DNA of 13,467 bases from Comamonadaceae bacterium (GTDB lineage Bacteria > Pseudomonadota > Gammaproteobacteria > Burkholderiales > Burkholderiaceae_C). The stretch is from contig CANFZJ010000042.1 in NCBI GenBank assembly GCA_947451445.1, positions 1 through 13,467 of the forward strand. Reading direction: 5' to 3'. Of this stretch, positions 6,721 to 12,161 are shown piece after piece. A program made the translations under genes and the position numbers. The notes under the pieces are model-generated. The model saw only the letters and a program-made list of their open reading frames with translations. It ran no database searches and was not told the DNA's origin. Position 1 is the first letter of the stretch. Each line of letters begins with the position of its first letter.

Positions 6721-8013
6721 ATGAAAACCCTGATCCAACACGGTCGCCTCATCGACCCCGCCAGCGGGCTGGACCGCGTCGGCCCGGTGGCCATTGCCAC
6801 CGGCCGCATCATCGCCCTTGGCCGCGATCTGCCCGACTTCACGCCCGACCGCGTGATCGACGCCAGCGGCTGCATCGTGCTGCCCGGCCTGGTGGACCTG
6901 TGCGCCCGCCTGCGCGAGCCCGGCTACGAGCACGAAGGCATGATGGAAAGCGAAATGGCCGCAGCGGCAGCAGGCGGCGTGACCAGCCTGGTCTGCCCGC
7001 CCGACACCGACCCCGTGCTGGACGAGCCCGGCCTGGTGCAGATGCTGAAGTTCCGCGCCAAAAAGAACCACCAGGCGCGCCTGTTCCCGCTGGGCGCGCT
7101 GACCCGGGGCCTGCAGGGCGAGGTGTTGACCGAGATGGTCGAGCTCACCGGCGCAGGCTGCATCGGCTTTGGCCAGGCCGAAGTACCGCTGGGCAACACC
7201 CAGGTGCTGCAACGCGCGCTGCAATATGCCGCCACCTTCGACTACCCCGTCTGGCTGCGCCCGCAAGAGCTGCACCTGGGCAAGGGCGTGGCCGCCAGCG
7301 GCCCTCTGGCCACCCGCATGGGCTTGGGCGGCGTGCCGGTGGCCGCAGAAACCATTGCGCTGCACACCATTTTCGAGCTGCTGAAGACCACCGGGGCCCG
7401 CGTCCACCTGTGCCGCATCAGCAGCGCGGCGGGCATCGCCCTGGTGCGCCAGGCCAAGGCCGACGGCCTGCGCGTCACCTGCGACGTCAGCATCAACTCG
7501 CTGCACCTCACCGACACCGACATCGGCTACTTCGACAGCCGCGCCCGCCTGACCCCGCCGCTGCGCCAGCAGCGCGACCGCGACGCCCTGCGTGCCGCCT
7601 TGGCCGACGGCACCATCGACGCCCTGGTGTCCGACCACACGCCGGTCGAGGCGGACGCCAAAGCCCTGCCGTTTGCCGAGGCCGAACCCGGTGCCACCGG
7701 CCTGGAACTGCTACTCAGCCTGGCGCTGAAGTGGAGCCAAGACGCCGATGTGCCTCTGCAGCGTGCGCTGGCCAGCATCACCTGCGCCCCCGCCGCCGTG
7801 CTGGGCAGCAGCCTGGGCACGCTGCAAGCCAGCGTAGGCCAACTGGTCGAAGGCGGCGTGGCCGACCTGTGCGTGTTCGACCCCGCTGCCCGCTGGACGG
7901 TCGCTGCCGACAGCCTGCGCAGCCAGGGCAAGAGCACGCCGTTCTCGGGTTACGAACTGCCGGGGCGGGTGCGCAGCACCGTGGTGGCCGGTTACGTGGC
8001 GTTTGAAGCTTAA
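6721..8013 (+). CDS. pyrX: Inactive dihydroorotase-like ATCase subunit PyrC' (PyrX)
   Basis: A 430-residue protein with the amidohydrolase/dihydroorotase fold. The family landmark PGLVDL-LREPG (55-68) is intact, as are AAAAGGVTSLVCPP and the C-terminal EGGVADLCVFDP. Metal ligands are missing: the HxH pair is replaced by Cys61-Ala-Arg63, the aspartate segment of the active centre reads GCIGFGQAE, the histidine before the ED-like site is Arg180 (WLRPQE), and that in CHVS is Arg232 (LCRISS). Asp305 in SDHTPV remains. This is the pattern of PyrC'/PyrX, which has no dihydroorotase activity but is required to assemble active ATCase in Pseudomonas. A separate true dihydroorotase must exist elsewhere. 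The ATG has no Shine-Dalgarno and follows the repeat directly. Database annotation as dihydroorotase would be misleading. Confidence 0.93.
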   Translation: MKTLIQHGRLIDPASGLDRVGPVAIATGRIIALGRDLPDFTPDRVIDASGCIVLPGLVDLCARLREPGYEHEGMMESEMAAAAAGGVTSLVCPPDTDPVLDEPGLVQMLKFRAKKNHQARLFPLGALTRGLQGEVLTEMVELTGAGCIGFGQAEVPLGNTQVLQRALQYAATFDYPVWLRPQELHLGKGVAASGPLATRMGLGGVPVAAETIALHTIFELLKTTGARVHLCRISSAAGIALVRQAKADGLRVTCDVSINSLHLTDTDIGYFDSRARLTPPLRQQRDRDALRAALADGTIDALVSDHTPVEADAKALPFAEAEPGATGLELLLSLALKWSQDADVPLQRALASITCAPAAVLGSSLGTLQASVGQLVEGGVADLCVFDPAARWTVAADSLRSQGKSTPFSGYELPGRVRSTVVAGYVAFEA

Positions 8014-8074
8014 CTATCAAAAAGATAGCTGCCAGCGCAAGTAGTACCTGCGCTGGCAGCCTATTTGGCTTAAA
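8014..8074 (+). repeat. Intergenic repeat, copy 2 (after pyrC')
   Basis: Second copy of the ~60-bp repeat, starting immediately after the pyrC' TAA. It has the strongest hairpin of the family: a perfect 12-bp stem GCTGCCAGCGCA/TGCGCTGGCAGC (8028-8039 and 8049-8060) with a 9-base loop, followed by CTATTTGGCTT. It could act as a weak terminator or 3' stabiliser. Its TTAAA end was used as the target of the MITE-like element that follows. Confidence 0.85.
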
Positions 8075-8308
8075 CCTAGATCCGGCAGTTGACCGCTTGT
8101 TGCCGTCTGGAAGGCGTTATGAATATTGACTTTTTGCCACGTCACCACGCTCACCTCTTGGGTGGGAGCGCTACACGTCCGAGGGCACCACGCTGGACAC
8201 GCCATAGTGCGTTGCTCCGCCTAGCGGGCAGTAGCCCGCGTCGTTGTCGCGCCTTCTCTGGCGCACCCATCGTGGCGCCCTCGGGCGTGTTCAACTGCCG
8301 GATCTAGG
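8075..8308. mobile_element. MITE-like non-autonomous transposable element
   Basis: A 234-bp element bounded by perfect 18-bp terminal inverted repeats, CCTAGATCCGGCAGTTGA at 8075-8092 and its reverse complement at 8291-8308. It is flanked by a 5-bp direct duplication TTAAA (8070-8074 and 8309-8313), as expected of transposition. A second, internal inverted pair of 19 bases with two mismatches lies at 8174-8192 and 8271-8289, and a GCGGGC/GCCCGC hairpin at 8224-8239. Short reading frames inside (e.g. 8089-8307 plus) resemble no transposase, so it would need one supplied in trans. I cannot assign the insertion-sequence family. Removing the element and one TTAAA restores the repeat ending right before the plsC ATG. 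Confidence 0.85.
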
Positions 8309-8313
8309 TTAAA
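8309..8313. repeat. Right copy of the TTAAA target-site duplication
   Basis: Matches TTAAA at 8070-8074 on the other side of the MITE-like element. It lies one base before the plsC start codon. Confidence 0.75.
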
Positions 8314-8314
8314 C

Positions 8315-9052
8315 ATGCATCTCTTCCGCGTTCTAGGCAAGTTGCTGGGCCTGCTGCTGCACATCGCCGTCGGCTGGTGGACGATTCGCCGTCACTTTCC
8401 GCAGATGGACGTGGCCAGCCGTGAACGCCGGGTGCAAAGCTGGTCGGCCCAGCTGCTGGTGGTACTGGGCATCACCCTGCGGGTGCGCGGCACGCCGCCC
8501 GCCCAGGGGCCGCTGCTGCTGGTCTGCAACCACATTTCGTGGCTGGACATTGCCGTGGTCCACGCCGCAGGCTACTGCCGGTTTGTCTCCAAATCCGAGA
8601 TCAAGCATTGGCCCATCATCGGCACCCTGGCCACCGGCGCGGGCACGCTGTACATCGAACGCGCCTCGCGCCGCGACGCCATGCGCGTGGTGCACCACAT
8701 GGCCGAGCGGCTGCAGGCAGGCGACGTGATCGGCGTGTTCCCCGAAGGCACTACCGGGGACGGCCACGCGGTCATGCCGTTCCACGCCAACCTGCTGCAA
8801 GCCGCCATTGCGGCCCAGGCCCCGGTGCTACCGCTGGCGCTGCGCTTTGTCGATCTGCACACCGGCACGCTGCACAGCGGCCCCAGTTTTGTGGGCGACG
8901 ACACCCTGGTCGGCTCGATCTGGCGCACCCTCAGCGCCCGCACCATTGCCGCCGACGTGGTGTTTGGCATCCCCGAAGCCGCCGCCGGACGCGACCGCCG
9001 CGCCTGGGCGCAGGATTTACAGCAGACGGTGGTGCGTTTGCACGGCGGGTAA
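8315..9052 (+). CDS. plsC: 1-acyl-sn-glycerol-3-phosphate acyltransferase (PlsC family)
   Basis: A 245-residue membrane-associated acyltransferase that transfers a fatty acyl group to lysophosphatidic acid to make phosphatidic acid, or a lyso-lipid relative. The catalytic NHISWLD (HX4D, His73 and Asp78) and the substrate block FPEGTT (142-147) are intact, and GTLYIERASRRDA lies between them. A hydrophobic N-terminus (LLGLLLHIAVGWW, 10-22) gives one likely membrane segment. The ATG at 8315 lies one base after the MITE target duplication; the only Shine-Dalgarno-like sequence, AGG at 8306-8308, belongs to the end of the MITE. The N-terminus may originally have differed, but no earlier in-frame start is credible. 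Weakly linked to the pyr cluster by orientation only. Substrate within the family cannot be fixed from sequence. Confidence 0.9.
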   Translation: MHLFRVLGKLLGLLLHIAVGWWTIRRHFPQMDVASRERRVQSWSAQLLVVLGITLRVRGTPPAQGPLLLVCNHISWLDIAVVHAAGYCRFVSKSEIKHWPIIGTLATGAGTLYIERASRRDAMRVVHHMAERLQAGDVIGVFPEGTTGDGHAVMPFHANLLQAAIAAQAPVLPLALRFVDLHTGTLHSGPSFVGDDTLVGSIWRTLSARTIAADVVFGIPEAAAGRDRRAWAQDLQQTVVRLHGG

Positions 9053-9113
9053 CCCGGCTGCATTCCGGCGCCGACCCCCTGCCGGCTTGCCGTAACATGG
9101 TGCGGGTTAATAT

Positions 9114-9143
9114 CCAAACTACGACAGTTCAGGCGTAGTTTGG
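9114..9143. other. Perfect 10-bp inverted repeat between plsC and the glycosyltransferase
   Basis: CCAAACTACG and CGTAGTTTGG form a perfect 10-bp stem around a 10-base loop. It lies 61 bases after the plsC stop and 76 before the next ATG. There is no T-run after it, so it is not a classic intrinsic terminator; an operator for a dimeric repressor or an RNA hairpin is possible. Confidence 0.6.
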
Positions 9144-9219
9144 CTGGACTGGCTGGTATTGAATGCCACGCAGCATATGCGCCATGCGGTCCTCATAATT
9201 TGAACAAAAAATCCGTGCC

Positions 9220-10386
9220 ATGAAAATCTTGTACGACCACCAAGCATTTGAAATGCAAAAAATTGGTGGAATATCGCGTTATTTTTGCGAAATAATTTCA
9301 AGGTTGGACGCGACTGCGGATGTGCAGGTCGATGTTTCTTTGAAATTTTCACAAAATGAACATTTGGAAAACACCCGTTTTTCTAAAAATGCACAGATCA
9401 ATCTGGATGATTACGAAAATTTCATGGGTGGCCGAGACTTCAAGGGGAAGTGGAGTCTGTTTGTTTTTAAAAATAAAATCAAAAAATCGGTGGATTCTGC
9501 CCTTGTAAACCGTGGGCTGGCAATTGCTGCATTACAAAAGCAAGATTTTGATGTTTTCCATCCGACCTATTACGACGATTATTTTTTGCCTTATATAGGT
9601 AATAAACCATTTGTACTAACGGTATATGACATGATCCATGAAATATACCCAGAGTATTACAACCTGACGGACCGCACATCGGAGCGTAAGCGGCGGTTAG
9701 CCCACAAAGCCCACAAAATAATTGCCATATCGGAATGCACCAAAAAAGACCTGGTGCAGATATTCGGGGTTCCAGCCGACAAGGTGGAAGTCATCCATTT
9801 GGCCAGTGCATTGGATACCCACCACGGTGCCCCGCCTGTATTACCGGCGACCCTGCCCGCGCGCTATGTGCTGTTTGTAGGCGCACGCACGGTGTACAAA
9901 AACTTCTTTTTTTTCGTCAACAGCATGCGCACGCTGCTGGACGCCGACCCGGAGCTGCACATCGTGTGCACCGGCGGCCCTTTCAGCCCGAGTGAACGGG
10001 CTTTTTTTGCTTTGCACGGTCTGGCAGACCGGGTGCACCAGCACCGCGCCAGCGATGCCGAGCTGCACCTGCTCTACCAGCTGGCCGAGGTGTTCGTGTT
10101 TCCGTCGCTGTACGAAGGCTTTGGGCTGCCGGTGTTGGAGGCCTTTGGCAGCGGCTGCCCTACGGTGTTGGGCAACGCAGGGTCGCTACCTGAGATTGGC
10201 GGCGATGGTGCTTTGTATTTTGAGCCCAAGGACGCCGGTTCGGTGCACCAGGCCATGCGCGAGGCGCTGTACAACCCGTCGTGCCGCGCCGACTTGGTGG
10301 CCCGTGGCAAGCGCCGTCTGGCGCAGTTCTCTTGGGACCAGACCAGCCAGGACACTGCCCGGACGTACCGGTCGTTATTGGCGTAA
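9220..10386 (+). CDS. GT4-family glycosyltransferase
   Basis: A 388-residue GT-B glycosyltransferase of family 4, probably transferring a sugar from a nucleotide sugar to a surface polysaccharide or lipid. The N-terminal domain begins MKILYDHQAFEMQKIGGISR, the acceptor-side pattern of this group; the C-terminal nucleotide-sugar domain begins near RYVLFVGARTVYKNF (215-229). The EX7E motif is Glu299 to Glu307 (EGFGLPVLE), followed by GSGCPTVLGNAGSLPEIGGDGALYF-type sequence from about 310. The first ~500 bp are AT-rich (sampled 60-base rows 30-45% GC), the second half is 58-62% GC, and the change falls near the linker between the two domains, suggesting transfer or recombination. T8 (9907-9914) and T7 tracts occur in the GC-rich half. 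No clear Shine-Dalgarno. It stands alone; no other polysaccharide genes are in the window, so the product is unknown. Confidence 0.88.
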   Translation: MKILYDHQAFEMQKIGGISRYFCEIISRLDATADVQVDVSLKFSQNEHLENTRFSKNAQINLDDYENFMGGRDFKGKWSLFVFKNKIKKSVDSALVNRGLAIAALQKQDFDVFHPTYYDDYFLPYIGNKPFVLTVYDMIHEIYPEYYNLTDRTSERKRRLAHKAHKIIAISECTKKDLVQIFGVPADKVEVIHLASALDTHHGAPPVLPATLPARYVLFVGARTVYKNFFFFVNSMRTLLDADPELHIVCTGGPFSPSERAFFALHGLADRVHQHRASDAELHLLYQLAEVFVFPSLYEGFGLPVLEAFGSGCPTVLGNAGSLPEIGGDGALYFEPKDAGSVHQAMREALYNPSCRADLVARGKRRLAQFSWDQTSQDTARTYRSLLA

Positions 10387-10388
10387 TT

Positions 10389-10447
10389 TGCTATTAAATA
10401 CGTAGCTTTTTGCGCTTTGCCTATAAGCGCTAAACCCTGTTTTTAAA
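10389..10447 (+). repeat. Intergenic repeat, copy 3 (between the glycosyltransferase and osmC)
   Basis: Third copy of the ~60-bp repeat. Pattern GCTATT, TAGCT, GCGC arms (TGCGCTT and AAGCGCT at about 10411-10431), CCTGTTTTTAAA. Its right end overlaps the osmC stop codon (TTA at 10443-10445 on the plus strand), so it lies between two convergent genes. Confidence 0.8.
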
Positions 10448-10913
10448 GGTGAAACACCGGCACGCACAGCACCTCGGTCTTGACCGAATTTGCGATGTAG
10501 CAGGCCTCGTGGGCCGCGTGGTGTAGTTGCAGCACTTCGTTCTGGCTGGGCTGTGGGCTGCCGCCGAACTGCACGGCGGGGCGCAGCGTGACCTGGGTCA
10601 TGGCCATGCGCTTGTCGGCATTGCGGGCCAGCGTGCCGATGGCCTCGTCCCGGTAGCTGTCCACCACCCAGCCCGCGCGGGCGGCCAAGTCCAGAAACCA
10701 CAGCATGTGGCAGCTGGACAGGGATGCAATAAACGCCTCTTCCGGGTCCACCGCCGCCGGGTCGGAGTGCGGCAGCGGCACCACATGGGGCGATGACGAT
10801 GCCATGACCGTCGCTCCGCCGTCGAATTGCCAGGTGTGGCGGCGGCTGTAGCGGTGGTCGGTGAAGCTGGGGGTGTCGCGTTGCCAGGCAACGGTAGCGG
10901 TGTGTTGGGCCAT
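10443..10913 (-). CDS. OsmC family peroxiredoxin-like protein
   Basis: A 156-residue cytoplasmic OsmC/Ohr-family protein. Members are thiol peroxidases that reduce organic hydroperoxides using two conserved cysteines. Here Cys68 (SLSSCHMLWFL) and Cys138 (HEACYIANS) match the peroxidatic and resolving pair; a further Cys150 is near the C-terminus. The length is normal. This subgroup, with CHMLWFLDLAARAG, is usually annotated simply as OsmC family, and its physiological substrate is not established; I therefore give no gene symbol. The start is ATG at 10913 with only a weak upstream purine run. Both ends touch copies of the dispersed repeat: copy 3 overlaps its stop codon and copy 4 begins a few bases upstream of its start, so its promoter must lie in or beyond that repeat. 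Confidence 0.9.
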   Translation of the reverse strand: MAQHTATVAWQRDTPSFTDHRYSRRHTWQFDGGATVMASSSPHVVPLPHSDPAAVDPEEAFIASLSSCHMLWFLDLAARAGWVVDSYRDEAIGTLARNADKRMAMTQVTLRPAVQFGGSPQPSQNEVLQLHHAAHEACYIANSVKTEVLCVPVFHL

Positions 10914-10916
10914 GTT

Positions 10917-10974
10917 GCTACTTTAAATATAGCTGCTTGTGCAGGTGGAATATGCGCCAAAGGCCTATTTTGCG
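10917..10974 (+). repeat. Intergenic repeat, copy 4 (between osmC and tRNA-Arg)
   Basis: Fourth copy of the ~60-bp repeat. It shares a 29-base identical core (10929-10957) with copy 5 (11123-11151). It occupies most of the space between the osmC start and the 3' end of the tRNA gene. Confidence 0.85.
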
Positions 10975-10987
10975 TATGTACAAAATG

Positions 10988-11062
10988 TGGTCCCCTCGAC
11001 AGGAATCGAACCTGTATTTAGCACTTAGGAGGCACTCGTTCTATCCATTGAACTACAAGGGG
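10988..11062 (-). tRNA. tRNA-Arg, anticodon CCT
   Basis: The minus strand folds as a complete cloverleaf with encoded CCA. Acceptor CCCCTTG/CGAGGGG with discriminator A; D-stem GTTC/GAAC around an 8-base loop; anticodon stem AGTGC/GTGCT (two wobble pairs) with loop CTCCTAA, anticodon CCT; short variable AAAT; T-stem ACAGG/CCTGT with loop TTCGATT. It reads AGG codons (arginine). The mature body is 72 nt plus CCA (CCA at 10988-10990). It is flanked by directly repeated copies 4 and 5 of the dispersed repeat. Confidence 0.96.
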
Positions 11063-11069
11063 AGCCGGG

Positions 11070-11075
11070 ATTGTA
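11070..11075 (-). promoter_or_regulatory. Candidate -10 (TACAAT) of tRNA-Arg
   Basis: On the minus strand TACAAT lies seven bases upstream of the mature tRNA 5' end, so transcription would start almost at the tRNA. No convincing -35 is seen in the G/C-rich sequence beyond it. Confidence 0.4.
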
Positions 11076-11110
11076 GGGCCTGGCAGGGGCGTGGGGGGTT
11101 GGGGCGGCGT

Positions 11111-11175
11111 GCTATCGAAAAAATAGCTGCTTGTGCAGGTGGAATATGCGCTGGAGGCCTGTTTTTTATAAATTC
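11111..11175 (+). repeat. Intergenic repeat, copy 5 (between tRNA-Arg and rhtA)
   Basis: Fifth copy of the ~60-bp repeat, same orientation as the others. It shares 29 identical bases with copy 4 and ends TTTTTTATAAATTC, resembling the AAATTC end of copy 1. The rest of the 214-bp gap between the tRNA and rhtA (11063-11110 and 11176-11276) holds only the tRNA upstream signals and presumed rhtA promoter sequence that I cannot resolve. Confidence 0.85.
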
Positions 11176-11276
11176 ATCCGGCGGTAGTACAGGCTTCGGC
11201 CCACCCAGCGTGACCGCGGTACGATGGCCGGCATTTGCAGCCAAACCCGGCTGTGCAGCGATTCATATTTGCATCC

Positions 11277-12161
11277 ATGGCTTTGACACGGTACCCACAG
11301 GTGGTTTCTTTTTTGGCGGTTCTGGGCGCGGTGACGGCGCTGGGCATTGGCACGTCCTGGGCCAAGCAGCTGTTTCCGCTGGTGGGTGCGCAGGGCACGA
11401 CGGCTTTGCGGGTGGGTTTTTCGGCCTTGCTGCTGCTGTTGCTGTGGCGGCCTTGGCGTTGGCATTTGTCGCGGGCGGACGCGCTGTCGATTGCCTGCTA
11501 CGGCGCAGCGCTGGGCGCGATGAACCTGATGTTCTACATGTCGCTGCGCACCTTGCCCTTCGGCTTGGCCGTGGCGATTGAGTTTGCCGGGCCGCTGGCC
11601 TTGGCGATTGCGGCGTCGCGCCGGATGCTGGATTTCGTCTGGCTGGCGCTGGCCGCTCTGGGCCTGGGCATGCTGCTGCCGTTGGGCCTGGGCAGCCGTG
11701 AACTGGACCCCACCGGCGTGCTGTACGCGCTGGGGGCGGCGGTGCTGTGGGCCCTGTACATCGTGTTTGGCAAACGGGTGGGCCACCTGCACGCCGGGCA
11801 TTCGGTGTCGCTGGGCTTGCTGGTGGCGGCCTGTGTGGTGGTGCCGGTGGGTATCGGGCACGCCGGGGCGGCGCTGCTGTCGCCCTCGGTGCTGTGGGTG
11901 GGGGTATGCGTGGCAGCGATTTCCAGCGCGGTGCCGATTTCGCTGGAAATGGTGGCGATGAAGCGCCTGCCCAAAGAGGCCTTCGGCATTTTGATCAGCA
12001 TGGAACCGGCGGTGGCTGCGGTGTTGGCGATGGGGCTGCTGGGCGAGCACCTGAGCCCCACGCAGTGGCTGGCGATTGGCTGCACCATGGCTGCGTCCAT
12101 GGGCAGCGCCGCCACCGCGCGGCGTGCACCGGCCCCGGCGCTCAGTCGTACTGCAGCGTAA
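11277..12161 (+). CDS. rhtA: RhtA-like amino-acid exporter (EamA/DMT family)
   Basis: A 294-residue inner-membrane protein of the drug/metabolite transporter superfamily with two EamA repeats and about ten hydrophobic segments. Several blocks closely match E. coli RhtA, the threonine/homoserine exporter: LPFGLAVAIEFAGPLA, RRMLDFVWLALAALGL, ALYIVFGKRVG, and AVPISLEMVAMKRLPKEAFG followed by SMEPAVAAV. Function as an exporter of homoserine, threonine or related small amino acids is an inference from that similarity. The ATG at 11277 is preferred over an upstream TTG at 11235, since it places the first membrane segment near the N-terminus; no strong Shine-Dalgarno is seen for either. The gene converges on tamB and their 3' ends overlap by 20 bp, so neither has a terminator between them. 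Confidence 0.9.
   Translation: MALTRYPQVVSFLAVLGAVTALGIGTSWAKQLFPLVGAQGTTALRVGFSALLLLLLWRPWRWHLSRADALSIACYGAALGAMNLMFYMSLRTLPFGLAVAIEFAGPLALAIAASRRMLDFVWLALAALGLGMLLPLGLGSRELDPTGVLYALGAAVLWALYIVFGKRVGHLHAGHSVSLGLLVAACVVVPVGIGHAGAALLSPSVLWVGVCVAAISSAVPISLEMVAMKRLPKEAFGILISMEPAVAAVLAMGLLGEHLSPTQWLAIGCTMAASMGSAATARRAPAPALSRTAA

Noticed and set aside
6661..7638. Minus-strand reading frame of 325 codons
   Set aside because: Antisense to pyrC', low-complexity shadow with no domain signature.
8017..8205. Small minus-strand frame across the MITE and repeat copy 2 as a gene or transposase remnant
   Set aside because: It crosses the TTAAA junction between two independent elements, so it is accidental; no transposase motif is visible.
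10917..11175. Direct repeats around the tRNA as attL/attR of an integrated island
   Set aside because: The repeat is dispersed at three other sites, does not copy the tRNA 3' end, and there is no integrase; the segment between holds only the tRNA.
6655..11175. Repeated units as a CRISPR array
   Set aside because: Copies are imperfect, irregularly spaced with genes between them, and there are no cas genes.
11166..12050. Minus-strand reading frame of 294 codons rich in Gln, Arg and His
   Set aside because: Antisense to the rhtA-like exporter, whose hydrophobic segments and RhtA blocks are clear.
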